DNA of 64,000 nt from Pyxidicoccus sp. MSG2 (GTDB lineage Bacteria > Myxococcota > Myxococcia > Myxococcales > Myxococcaceae). The translations under genes and the position numbers were made by a program. The notes beneath the pieces were generated by a model. It saw only the letters and a list, made by a program, of their open reading frames with translations. It had not been told where the DNA came from and did no database searches. The stretch is from the NCBI RefSeq assembly GCF_026626705.1, contig NZ_JAPNKC010000001.1:9194001-9258000 (forward strand), written 5' to 3'. Shown piece after piece: positions 51,578 through 60,797 of this stretch (position 1 is the stretch's first letter; each line of letters begins with the position of its first letter).

Positions 51578-52174
51578 TCAGGGGCCATTGACTGCACCGG
51601 GGCCGGTTACGTCCGTGAACTTCGCGCCGGTGATGCTCGCGCGCTCCAGGACCTCCTTGATCTCTTCGGACACGGTCAAGGCCACGGTCCAGCCCCAGGT
51701 GCGGAACACCTTGGCGCCTCCCACCTTCGCCGGGTCGATGCGCATCCCGGACACCGAGGAGTACGTACCCACCTTCTCGGGCATCCCGTCCTCCGGGGTC
51801 CAGTAACGCACCTCTTCGCACGCAGCGTCGTCGATGCACTTCACGAGCCGGGTGGCGTTGAGGATGAAGTGCTGAGCGGGCTGGGAGTCGATCTCCACCG
51901 GGATGAACTGCACGTCGTCGGGTGCCACCTCGGTGAAGAGGGACGCCACCCTCGCGTGGACGACGGGGATGCTGAATGCCGCGTGGGAATAGTCGAGCGG
52001 CTTGCCGGAGATCTTGACGGGAATCCTGATGCGCTCGTCCCAGTGAGACTGTTGCCCGATCCTGAACTGCCACGGGTCATCGAGCTTCCGGCCCTCCTGA
52101 TCGAGAGGATGCCCCAGCTCCCATCGGCCGGAGAGGTACACATCATCGGTCAATTTGAAGAACCGCTTCGGCAT
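51578..52174 (-). CDS. Imm11 (DUF1629)-family immunity protein
   Basis: A 198-aa cytoplasmic protein beginning PKRFFKLTDDVYLSGRWELG, with VHARVASLFTEVAPDDVQFI and FILNATRLVKCIDD, the pattern of the Imm11/DUF1629 family. Such proteins neutralise the toxin encoded just upstream. It follows the AHH toxin gene by 15 bases on the same strand. Absence of a signal peptide agrees with protection against a toxin that acts inside the cell. Confidence 0.88.
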   Translation of the reverse strand: MPKRFFKLTDDVYLSGRWELGHPLDQEGRKLDDPWQFRIGQQSHWDERIRIPVKISGKPLDYSHAAFSIPVVHARVASLFTEVAPDDVQFIPVEIDSQPAQHFILNATRLVKCIDDAACEEVRYWTPEDGMPEKVGTYSSVSGMRIDPAKVGGAKVFRTWGWTVALTVSEEIKEVLERASITGAKFTDVTGPGAVNGP

Positions 52175-52189
52175 GAGGTCATCCTTCCG

Positions 52190-53566
52190 TCATTCGGTTC
52201 GGGTCACCAGCCGATTGAGCCTGGTCCCCTGCTTCGAGATCTCGCGCGCCAACACACCGAGGATCTTCGTCAGTGCCTCCCGGCAATGCTCGACGCTCTT
52301 GCAGCTCGATGTTGCTTCGTCCAGCCGCTCGTAGACCTCCTCATGGTACTCCCTCGGGTGTGGCCCCTTGTGGCCTGGGACGCGGACTTGGTTCGCCGCA
52401 TCGTCGAGCGACATGCCCGCCCGGTCGAAGATCTCCTGGTACCTTGGGGTCCATGGCCCTCCGTTGTTGGTGGACGTACTGAACTTGTCGGAGGCGATGT
52501 GGTGCCAGGGGCCTTCCGCGTCCACCGGGGCCGTGCTACCGGCGCTCGTCCCTTGTGCTGCCATGGCCAGCGCACCAGGAGCGAGCGTGATGGTGACGGC
52601 TCCCTCGGCGGGGACAGCCACCGAGCCCACTTCCGCGATCGCCGTGAACCGGAAGCCCCCTTGGACCTCGCCCAGCCGCACCGCCTGTACCGAACCCGGA
52701 AGCCCCGGTGCCTTGGTCGCCAGCCCCGCGGTGCTCCCGATGGCGGCGGTCGCGAGCATGACGAAGACACGCGCCGCGTTCTCGCCCATGACCTTGCCGT
52801 ACTTTTCGCCAGCCGTGCGTAGCTCATCGAAGGTCGTGGCGACCGCTACCTCCTCGGCAAGTTGCCGCCACCCTGCGATCAGGTTCCAAACGGTGTCCAC
52901 CCCCAAGTAGGCGATGAGGCACACCGTCAGGGTGGCGGCCACGCCCTTGCTCACCGGCTCGGGCAGCAACCAGAGGCCGAGGTACACGGCCATGGCCGTG
53001 ATGAGGGTGTTCCGCACCGCTACCGGATCCACCATCTTTCCCAGCGCATCCTGGGTCTCGTTCATGACCGAGCCCATGGCGAACTGGAGGGCCAGGGTGC
53101 GCCTGGCCTCGTCGCCAAGAGAGGGGCCGTCCTCCAGCAGATGCAGGCAGTCTCGGGTGCGTTGCGTCCGCTCGCACCAGCGGCCGTAGGCGTGCGTGAG
53201 TTCTGAATCCGCCTCCGGCCTCCATGCCTCGGCGAGTGGGAGATGGTTGTTGTACGAGTCCTGCCCCGAGCCAACAGACACGAGGCCGAGGCTCCCTCGT
53301 GCGCCTGCGTAGGCATCATTCGCAGGGGACCAGAACAGCCGACGAGCGTCGGACCGAGGCTGCGCGGACCGGGGCACATCTCGGCCCAACTTCGTCACGG
53401 CCTCTTCGAAGTCGTCTTCGTCCAACTCCACCGGTTCAGCGTCATCGGAGCGTGGGGTGAAGGTGATGAGCTTGCCCCGGCCTGTGTCCAGACGCACCGC
53501 CCTTGTTGCGCTACTGCATCCGGCCAGCATCACGAGCAATAGGAGAATCGACCATCGTGGCGGCAT
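52190..53566 (-). CDS. SitA-like lipoprotein toxin with C-terminal AHH nuclease
   Basis: A 458-aa polymorphic toxin. The signal peptide with lipobox (LLLLVMLAGCSS) follows AGGAGGG at good spacing from ATG 53566. The middle has hydrophobic segments (TLITAMAVYLGLWLLPEP; AATLTVCLIAYLGVDTVW). The C-terminal ~110 residues are an AHH nuclease domain: GPWHHIASDK, FDRAGMSLDDAANQVRVPGH and GPHPREYHEEVY. In Myxococcus, SitA lipoprotein toxins are passed between kin by outer-membrane exchange (TraA/B) and kill non-immune recipients. The immunity gene follows directly. Assignment to the Sit system is inference from architecture. Confidence 0.88.
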   Translation of the reverse strand: MPPRWSILLLLVMLAGCSSATRAVRLDTGRGKLITFTPRSDDAEPVELDEDDFEEAVTKLGRDVPRSAQPRSDARRLFWSPANDAYAGARGSLGLVSVGSGQDSYNNHLPLAEAWRPEADSELTHAYGRWCERTQRTRDCLHLLEDGPSLGDEARRTLALQFAMGSVMNETQDALGKMVDPVAVRNTLITAMAVYLGLWLLPEPVSKGVAATLTVCLIAYLGVDTVWNLIAGWRQLAEEVAVATTFDELRTAGEKYGKVMGENAARVFVMLATAAIGSTAGLATKAPGLPGSVQAVRLGEVQGGFRFTAIAEVGSVAVPAEGAVTITLAPGALAMAAQGTSAGSTAPVDAEGPWHHIASDKFSTSTNNGGPWTPRYQEIFDRAGMSLDDAANQVRVPGHKGPHPREYHEEVYERLDEATSSCKSVEHCREALTKILGVLAREISKQGTRLNRLVTRTE

Positions 53567-53784
53567 GCGGAGCCCTCCTGGCGCTGGCCCCTTCGTTCGG
53601 GAGCCCATCGGCAATGCAAGGTCGGGCTATACCAGTACGAAGGACCCATCGAGAGCATCCTCGAGGATGACCTGGGGCTGCTGGATGCACCGGCTCTGCT
53701 CTATGGGTGGGTCTGGACGAGTGGCCCGCAGGCCGTCAGAGGAACGGCCAGGAGCCGAACTCATCCCATGCAGCCTGAATCACC

Positions 53785-56178
53785 TCACGTGTCGACTGTC
53801 ACCTCCGCCCAGTCCGCGGTCACGCGCATCTCCAGCACGCCGCGTTCGAACCGGAACGACAGCGCGCCCCTCACCCCGCTCACATAGGGCAGCCCGTACA
53901 CGCGAAGCGTCTCCTCCGCGCGGGCCAGCGGCAGCTTCCCCTCCACCCGCCGCGTCAGCTTGAACGCACCTTCCCCCAGCCGCCCCTCCACCACCGTGAG
54001 CCGCGACTCCTCGTACCCGTCCCCCACGTCTTCATAGAGCCGGCCGTACACCTCCGGCGCCGCGTGCAGGTGCCACTCCAGCTCCTCCCAGTTGGCCGTG
54101 GTGGTGTGCTTCGCAGGCCGCGTCAGCGTCACCGCGCCGCCCGCGCGCAGCCACACCGGCACCGTGTCCAGCGGCCCCTCCGCGATGATGTGCCGGCCGC
54201 CCTCGTGAATCGCCCCCGGCCGCTCCAGTCCCGGCCACTCCAGCCACGAACCCTGTGGCAGGTACGCCAGCCGCTTCGAGTGCCCGGGCCGCACCACCGG
54301 CGCCACCAGCAAATCCTCTCCGAAGAGGAACTGGTCGAATGCAGCCACCGCCTCCGTGTCCCCGGGCACGTGCATCACCAGCGGACGCAGCACGGGCAGG
54401 CCCGTCACGGACGCTTCGTGCATCAGCGTGTAGAGCGTGGGCAGCAGCCGGTAGCGCCGCTTCAGCGCGTCACGGGCCAGGGACAGGTACGGCTCACCGA
54501 AGCGCCACGGCTCCTGTGGCTGCGTGCCCTTGCCCGCATGGTTGCGCATCAGCGGGTAGAAGGTGCCCGTCTGCATCCACCGCACGAGCAACTCGCCGCC
54601 AGGCATCCCGATGAAGCCGGGGATGTCCACGCCGGTGAAGGGCACGCCCGACATGCCGAGCCCCACCAGCATGGGAATGGATGTCTCCAACTGCGTCCAG
54701 TGACTGGAGTTGTCCCCCGTCCACACCGCCGCATAGCGCTGGATGCCCGCCGAGCCCGCGCGCGTCAGCAGGAAGGGCCGCGCTTCCGGCCGCATTTCCC
54801 GCACCGCCTCCCAGGCCCCCTTCGCCATGCCGATGGCGTAGACGTTGTGCACCTCCAGGTGCCGCCGGTCTCCGTGCCGCGCGTCGTACGGGAGCGTCTT
54901 GCCCTCCACCGTGCCCACGCCCTCGGCGCGCTCGTTGGAGATGGTGAAGAGGCCCACGTCCGGCTGCACCGCGAAGCAGGACGGCTCGTTCATGTCGTTC
55001 CAGAAGCCGGCCACGCCCAGCGCCACGAAGTCGCGGTGCAGGCCGCCCCACCAGCGCTGCACCTCGTCGCGCGTCAGGTCCGGGAAGACGGCGGGGCGCG
55101 GCCACACCTCGCCTACCAGCACGTCGCCCCGGTCGTAGCGCACCAGGTAGTCGCGCGTCCGGGCCTCCTCGTACACGGACCACCCCGGCTCCTGCTTCAG
55201 CGCCGGGTCGATGATGGTGACCACGCGCACGCCCTCGGCCGCGGCCTCACGCACGAGCGCCGCCGGGTCCGGGAAGCGCGTCCGGTCCCACGTCCAGACC
55301 TTGTACGTGTCCATGTAGTCGATATCGAGGTACACGCAGTCGAGCGGGAGATCCCGCGCGCGGTAGCCCTGGATGACGCCCTGCACGTCTCGCGCATTCT
55401 CATAGCCCCAGCGGCTCTGCTGCGCGCCCAGGCTCCACAGCGGCGGCAGTGGCATGCGGCCGGTGAGCGCCGTGTAGCTTCGCACCACGTCCATCGGCCC
55501 GGGGCCCGCGAAGAGGTAGCAGTCCAGCTCCGGCCCCCAGCACTCCCAGGCCAGCGTCTCGCCGTCCGCCAGCGCCACGTCCACCTCGGTGCGCCATGTC
55601 TCGTCCAGGAACAGGCCCCAGGCCACGCCGCCGCGCAGGCCCACGAAGAAGGGGATGGACTGATAGAGCGGGTCCGTGTCCGGGTGATGCGGCATCACAT
55701 CCGTGTTCCAGAACGTGAAGTGCATGCCGCGCTTGTTCAGCGGGCCCACCTTCTCGCCGAAGCCCAGGTAGGTCTCCCCCGGGGGCGCGTGCAGTGTCAG
55801 CCACGAGCGGTGCGTGCTCATCGGGTAGCCGGCCTTCGTCTCGCCCGCCACGCGCGTGCTGCGCGCCAGTTCACGCCCCTCCGCGTCCTGGAAGCTCCAC
55901 GTGCCACGGTCCGTCGCCACGTCCAGCGCCATGCCCTCCGCGCGCACGCGCACCCGGCCCTCCCTGCGCGTCACCTCCAGCGGCTGGAGCCCGCCCTGGG
56001 ACACCACGGCCCACGAGCGCTTGTTCGGGAGTTCCGGATGCAGGAAGCCGGTGGTGGAAGCGGTCGGCGCGTGACGGAGTCGCAGCACGCCCGGGAGGGG
56101 ACACGTGACTTCCAGGGCGGCTCGAGGTCCCCACAGCCGCAGGCGGGCGGGCTCGACGACCAGGTCTTCGATGCGCAT
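53785..56178 (-). CDS. GH31 alpha-glucosidase
   Basis: A 797-aa glycoside hydrolase of family 31. The N-terminal beta-sandwich is followed by the TIM barrel with catalytic Asp in GFWNDMNEPS and acid/base region WTGDNSSHWTQLETSI. GYENARDVQGVIQGYRARDL and VYLDIDYMD are family signatures. The C-terminal beta domains complete it. It has no signal peptide, so it acts in the cytoplasm, cutting terminal alpha-linked glucose from oligosaccharides. TAGTAT lies seven bases before the ATG. Confidence 0.96.
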   Translation of the reverse strand: MRIEDLVVEPARLRLWGPRAALEVTCPLPGVLRLRHAPTASTTGFLHPELPNKRSWAVVSQGGLQPLEVTRREGRVRVRAEGMALDVATDRGTWSFQDAEGRELARSTRVAGETKAGYPMSTHRSWLTLHAPPGETYLGFGEKVGPLNKRGMHFTFWNTDVMPHHPDTDPLYQSIPFFVGLRGGVAWGLFLDETWRTEVDVALADGETLAWECWGPELDCYLFAGPGPMDVVRSYTALTGRMPLPPLWSLGAQQSRWGYENARDVQGVIQGYRARDLPLDCVYLDIDYMDTYKVWTWDRTRFPDPAALVREAAAEGVRVVTIIDPALKQEPGWSVYEEARTRDYLVRYDRGDVLVGEVWPRPAVFPDLTRDEVQRWWGGLHRDFVALGVAGFWNDMNEPSCFAVQPDVGLFTISNERAEGVGTVEGKTLPYDARHGDRRHLEVHNVYAIGMAKGAWEAVREMRPEARPFLLTRAGSAGIQRYAAVWTGDNSSHWTQLETSIPMLVGLGMSGVPFTGVDIPGFIGMPGGELLVRWMQTGTFYPLMRNHAGKGTQPQEPWRFGEPYLSLARDALKRRYRLLPTLYTLMHEASVTGLPVLRPLVMHVPGDTEAVAAFDQFLFGEDLLVAPVVRPGHSKRLAYLPQGSWLEWPGLERPGAIHEGGRHIIAEGPLDTVPVWLRAGGAVTLTRPAKHTTTANWEELEWHLHAAPEVYGRLYEDVGDGYEESRLTVVEGRLGEGAFKLTRRVEGKLPLARAEETLRVYGLPYVSGVRGALSFRFERGVLEMRVTADWAEVTVDT

Positions 56179-56367
56179 GGACCGGATACTACGGAGGGCA
56201 CTCGTGCAGGCGTCACCCGAAGAAGGTCGGACTTCTGGGAGATGTTCTTCGCGGACACCCGGGTGCCCTCGCGCGCGATGCGGCTTCCGTTCAATGGCTG
56301 CCAGGTGATTCCGCCCGAGGTGGAGGGCGGACGTGTCGAGTCGTGAGATGCTTCAGGAGCAAACCCC

Positions 56368-56550
56368 ATGACGACGCCCCCGCCCCAGCCACTGCCCTTC
56401 CCGGACAGCCTCTGCCACCGCTGCGCCGCGCCGCCGCGCTACGTCCAGTCGAGGACCAGCACGTTCATCATGTGCCCGCTGCTGCCTCAGAAGTACCCGC
56501 CGCAGCCCGTGCGTGCCTGCGCGCTGTTCCGCCCCGCGGAGACCCGGTAG
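56368..56550 (+). CDS. small Cys-containing conserved protein
   Basis: A 60-aa protein with AGGAG upstream of the ATG. It has a CxxC pair (SLCHRCAAPPRY) and two more Cys (FIMCPLLPQKYPPQPVRACA), a likely zinc-binding mini-domain. It has no named family that I recognise. It sits alone between two minus-strand genes. Confidence 0.6.
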   Translation: MTTPPPQPLPFPDSLCHRCAAPPRYVQSRTSTFIMCPLLPQKYPPQPVRACALFRPAETR

Positions 56551-56562
56551 CGCTCCACCGCC

Positions 56563-57897
56563 TCAGTGCAGTTGCGGAAGCGTGGGCCCGTGCTCGGACC
56601 GTTGCAGGGGATTCTGCGCGCGGGCCGCCGCCTCGCGCACCGTCTCCAGGTCCGCGGGCAGGAGGCTCGCGTGCTCACAGCCCTGAAGCGTCAGCGCGAG
56701 CTGCCGCTCCAGCTCCGTCCGCGCCTCGGGGCGGTCCAGGCCCTCCACCGCCTCCCAGAGCATCCGCAGGGTGCGCACGAGCGCCACCGCCACCTGCGGG
56801 TGGGGTGCCGCATAGAGGCGGAACTGGTCGAACGCGTGGCGCACGTACTCCGCATGGTCCAGATCCCAGGGCCGCAGCAGCGTGGAGCCGTTCTCCACCA
56901 CGAGCACCTGCGGAGGCAGCTCGGCGAGCAGCAGCGGACGGAGGATGGACGCCAGGCGCAGCACCACCTCGATGGCGGTGGTGGGGTCGTTCACCGCCGG
57001 GGACAGCGAGCGCAGCGCGATGTCCGTGAGCTGCCGCAGTCCGAAGTCCACGTCCTGGTACGTCGTCCGGCGGTCGCCCACCACCACCGCTGCCTGGAGC
57101 GCGCGCGCCACCGTCTCCTCCCTCTCGGGATGGGGCCAGAGGGTGGCCAGCGGGATTCCGCGCGCGAGGAAGGCGCCAACGCGAGTCTCCAGCCGCAGCA
57201 CGCTGCCCGGAGGCACCGCCGCGAGCACCCCCGGGATGCTCACCTGCTGCACCCACCCGTTGTCCCGCGCGCTCACCACCAGCGGCGGCCCGAGCCCGGA
57301 CACGTCCGGAGGCTCCTTCTCGCGGCGCGCGCGCCCCGCTCGGGACAACGCGTCCACGCGCCGGAGCGTCTCCTCGGTGATGGAGGCGATGATGCCGCCC
57401 ACGTACTGCCGCAGGGAGATGCGGTGCAGGTACATCACCAGCGCCAGGACGCTCACCAGGGTGAGCAGCACCGCGACGTCGACGGTGAGGTGCGGCACCG
57501 TCGACTCCTTCGAGCCGAGGTCCTCCGGCAGCGCCCTGAGCGCGAGCACGCAGTACGTGAAGACGGCGGTGAGCAGGCCCACCACCACCTTGCCCATGCG
57601 CTCGCGGAAGAAGGTGTGCAGCACGCGCGGGGAGAACTGTCCGCTGGCCAGCTGCATGGACACGACGATGAGCGAGAACACCACGCCCACCGTGGTGATG
57701 GTGGCACCCGCGATGGTGCTCAGCAGTTGGATGCTCGCCTCGGGAGACAGCCGCAGGATGCGGGGCAGCGTGTCCGGCTCCAGCGAGCGGTCCACCCGCG
57801 CGAGGGCGACCTCCAGGAGGATGGCCCCCAGCACCATGATGCCGGGGATGGGGAGCAGGCTCTCTCCGAGCCGGTTTGCGACGGCCCGGCCACGCAT
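56563..57897 (-). CDS. DUF2254 membrane protein
   Basis: A protein of 444 aa with four transmembrane helices in the first ~150 residues (LLPIPGIMVLGAILLEVAL, TIAGATITTVGVVFSLIVVS, VVVGLLTAVFTYCVLALRA, LTLVSVLALVMYL). A large soluble domain with PAVNDPTTAIEVVLRLASI, the DUF2254 signature, follows. The function is not established. The start is ATG 57897; upstream extension has little coding bias. Confidence 0.92.
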   Translation of the reverse strand: MRGRAVANRLGESLLPIPGIMVLGAILLEVALARVDRSLEPDTLPRILRLSPEASIQLLSTIAGATITTVGVVFSLIVVSMQLASGQFSPRVLHTFFRERMGKVVVGLLTAVFTYCVLALRALPEDLGSKESTVPHLTVDVAVLLTLVSVLALVMYLHRISLRQYVGGIIASITEETLRRVDALSRAGRARREKEPPDVSGLGPPLVVSARDNGWVQQVSIPGVLAAVPPGSVLRLETRVGAFLARGIPLATLWPHPEREETVARALQAAVVVGDRRTTYQDVDFGLRQLTDIALRSLSPAVNDPTTAIEVVLRLASILRPLLLAELPPQVLVVENGSTLLRPWDLDHAEYVRHAFDQFRLYAAPHPQVAVALVRTLRMLWEAVEGLDRPEARTELERQLALTLQGCEHASLLPADLETVREAAARAQNPLQRSEHGPTLPQLH

Positions 57898-58150
57898 GAC
57901 CAGCAACGAGAGATGAGGGTGCCAGGACACGCCATGAAGGTAGGGCCGCCCGCTCGCACTGGCAGGAGGAGCCCGCTCCGCGCCCGTTCCTTGGGCGACC
58001 AGGCAGGCGGCGTCATGCCCTGACTTCCTCGCGCGGACGGAGGTGTCCCGGCCCCAGCTCCCGACACGCCACGGACAGGCGAAAACCCGGAAGTCCCGCT
58101 CCGGAGATTGCCGGGCGCGCTGGAGCAGGTGCGGATACACTCCGGCCGCT

Positions 58151-60562
58151 TTGTCCGAGGAGAAAGACCCCACCGCGCCGCCAGACGGCATCGATGCAAC
58201 AGTGCTCGCTCCGAAGCGGCCCGACTTGGCGGAGGCGACTGGAGACGCGGAGCTGTTCGCCGGGCGCTACACGATGCTGGGTCTCGTGGGCCGGGGCGGC
58301 ATGGGCGCCGTGTACCGTGTGCGGGACACGCTGGTGGGCGACGTGGTGGCGCTGAAGGTGCTGGAGCTGGGCCCCACCCCGGCGCCGGAGTGGCTGGAGC
58401 GCTTCCGCCGCGAGGTCCGCCTCGCCCGTCGCATCTCGCACACCCACGTGGCGCGGACCTTCGACCTGGGCGAGCACACCGGGCGCCTCTTCCTGACGAT
58501 GGAGTACGTGGAGGGTGAGAATCTCCAGGCGCTGCTGGAGCGCGAGCGCGCCCTCGCGCCAGCGCGGGCCGCGCGCATCGTGCTGGCGCTCTGCGAAGGC
58601 CTGGCCGCGGCGCACGCCGCGGGCGTCGTGCACCGGGACCTCAAGCCGGCCAACGTGTTGGTGGAGGCCGGAGGCCGGGTGGTGCTCACCGACTTCGGCA
58701 TCGCCCGGGCGGTGGCGGGCGAAGCGGCCTCGCACACGCAGGGCCTGGTGGGCACGCCCCTCTACATGTCGCCGGAGCAGCTCGAGAGCGGCGAGGTGGA
58801 TGCGCGCGCGGACCTGTACGCCGTGGGGCTGGTGCTCTACCAGTTGCTCACCGGCGAGCCGCCCTTCACCGGGGAGTCGGCCATGGCCGTGGCCTTCGCC
58901 CGGCTGCGACAGCCCCCTCCGGACCCGCGCCTGCGCGCCCCGGTGCCGGACGCGCTCGCGGCGCTCGTCCTCGCCTGTCTCGCCCGTGAGCCCTCGGAGC
59001 GGCCCGGTGGGGCGCTCGTGGTGGCGGCGGCGCTGCGGGACTGGCTCACCTCCGTGGGTGAGCCCGTGGAGGTGACGGCCACGCCCCTTCCCGGCGCCGC
59101 CACGTCCACGGGAAGGGCGCTGCCGCCCGTGACGCCACCGACGCGCCATACGCCGCGCACCCTGCTGCGAGCGGTGGAGCAGGCGCTGGCGGTGCTGCCG
59201 CTGCGCTTCGTGGGGCCCCGCGAGCTGGAGTCGCTGGGGGACGGCGTGACGGACTCGCTCATCGACCTGCTGTCGCGCACGCGCGGGCTGCGGGTGCAGA
59301 GCAGCGGCGCGACGGCTCGCTTCCGCCAGGAGCGAGACCCGCGGGTGGCGGGGCGCGAGCTGGGCGTGGGGCTGCTGGTGGACGGAACGCTGCAGGGCAT
59401 GGGCCGGACGGTGCGCGCCACGCTGCGGCTGGTGGAGGGCGCGTCCGGCACCCAGCTCTGGAGCGGCCGGCTCGACGAGACGGGCGACGACGTCTTCGCC
59501 CTCCAGGACCGGCTGGCGCAGCGGATGGCGGAGGCGCTGCGCAACGAGCTGCTCCTGCTGCCCTATCGCGACACCGTCCCCGAGGAGGCGCTGGCGCTCT
59601 ACCGGCAGGTGCTGTCCCGGCAGAGCCACGTGCCCCGGGGGCCGAGCGATGACCTCATCGGCCCGCTGGAGCAGGTCCTCTCCCTGGCGCCGGACTTCCC
59701 GCCCGCGGTGGCGCTGCACGCCGTGTCTTCCTTGAGGGCCTGGTTCCTCCGCGTGTCGGACAAGGAGCGCGACTGGGAGGCCGTGGCTCGGGCCAGCCTG
59801 GAGCGCGCCCTCCGCGTGGCGCCCGAGCTGGTGGAGACGCAGCTGGCGCGCGCCATCCTGGCCACGCACGAGGGCCGGTGGCGTGATTCCGTGGTGGCGC
59901 TGCGCGGCGCGCTGGACCAGGCACCCACCTTCGCACCGGCGCTGGCGAGCCTCGGCAACCTCCAGTGCGAGGCGGGCCGGGCCGGCGAGGGGATGGAGCG
60001 GCTGAAGCTCGCGTATGCCCTGGACCCCGCGCTCGTCGTCGCCCTGCTGGAAGTGGCCCGCTGCAGCGCGCTGCGTGGGGACCCGGAGGGGTACCGCGCA
60101 TCCCTGGCGCGGCTGCAGACGCAGCCTCTGCTGGGGCTGGCCACGCTCACCCTGCGCATGCGCGTGGCCGCGTGGAGTGGAGACCTCGACGAGGTCCGGC
60201 GGTGCAGGACGCTGCTGGCGGACGAGCTGGACCCGGTGGCGCACCATGCGGCCAACTACTGCTCCGTCGTGCTGGGGGACGTGGAGCCCGGCGCCATGAT
60301 GGTCCAGATGGACGCGCTCCTGTCGCGCCGGGTGAGCCCGCGCTTCGCGTCGATGCTCTGCCAGCTCGCCACCGAGCAGCTCTGCCTGCGGGGCGAGGCC
60401 GAGCCCGCGCTGCGCTACCTCCAGCGAGCGGCGGACATGGCGCTCATCGACCTGGAGTGGCTGGACCGCTGCCCGGCGCTCACTCCGCTGCGGGCCTTGC
60501 CCGGCTTCACCGAGGCCCGCCGCAAGGTGCGCACCCGCATCGAGGCCATCTGGTCCGCGTGA
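58151..60562 (+). CDS. Ser/Thr protein kinase with FlgO-like and TPR-like C-terminal region
   Basis: A protein of 803 aa from a TTG at 58151. The kinase domain spans ~35-300: GRGGMGAVYRVRDTLVG, VALKVLEL (Lys), HRDLKPANVLV, LTDFGIARA and GTPLYMSPEQ, all intact. A middle segment (LRFVGPRELESLGDGVTDSLIDLL...LVDGTLQGMG) resembles the FlgO/TolB-like domain fused to kinases and cyclases. The C-terminal ~300 residues are TPR-like helical repeats. There is no transmembrane segment. TACACT lies nine bases before TTG and there is no ribosome-binding site; an upstream ATG in frame is less likely. Confidence 0.93.
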   Translation: MSEEKDPTAPPDGIDATVLAPKRPDLAEATGDAELFAGRYTMLGLVGRGGMGAVYRVRDTLVGDVVALKVLELGPTPAPEWLERFRREVRLARRISHTHVARTFDLGEHTGRLFLTMEYVEGENLQALLERERALAPARAARIVLALCEGLAAAHAAGVVHRDLKPANVLVEAGGRVVLTDFGIARAVAGEAASHTQGLVGTPLYMSPEQLESGEVDARADLYAVGLVLYQLLTGEPPFTGESAMAVAFARLRQPPPDPRLRAPVPDALAALVLACLAREPSERPGGALVVAAALRDWLTSVGEPVEVTATPLPGAATSTGRALPPVTPPTRHTPRTLLRAVEQALAVLPLRFVGPRELESLGDGVTDSLIDLLSRTRGLRVQSSGATARFRQERDPRVAGRELGVGLLVDGTLQGMGRTVRATLRLVEGASGTQLWSGRLDETGDDVFALQDRLAQRMAEALRNELLLLPYRDTVPEEALALYRQVLSRQSHVPRGPSDDLIGPLEQVLSLAPDFPPAVALHAVSSLRAWFLRVSDKERDWEAVARASLERALRVAPELVETQLARAILATHEGRWRDSVVALRGALDQAPTFAPALASLGNLQCEAGRAGEGMERLKLAYALDPALVVALLEVARCSALRGDPEGYRASLARLQTQPLLGLATLTLRMRVAAWSGDLDEVRRCRTLLADELDPVAHHAANYCSVVLGDVEPGAMMVQMDALLSRRVSPRFASMLCQLATEQLCLRGEAEPALRYLQRAADMALIDLEWLDRCPALTPLRALPGFTEARRKVRTRIEAIWSA

Positions 60563-60701
60563 GCTGAGCCGCCGTCCCGAAGCCGATGCCCGAGCTCGTG
60601 CCCGTCATGGCGCCCCCGCGCCGCGGGCTTCGTGCCCAGCGTCCGCGGTCGCGACGGCAGGCTGGGTGCCCAACCCGGCGCATCCTTGAAAAGCGGCTTT
60701 A

Positions 60702-60724
60702 GCTGATAAATACAGTTAATCAGC
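60702..60724. promoter_or_regulatory. AT-rich inverted repeat before the DUF1800 gene
   Basis: GCTGAT / ATCAGC arms flank an 11-base AT-rich spacer (AAATACAGTTA), 74 bases before the ATG. TTGAAA at 60686-60691 and AATACA at 60709-60714 are 17 bases apart, a possible promoter overlapping the palindrome, hence a candidate operator. Confidence 0.4.
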
Positions 60725-60797
60725 CAAAATCCTGTTTGGCCGCCCGGGAGCGGAAGCCCCGGGTGCTCGACAGCGTCGCTCGAACAAGGAGTCCCGG

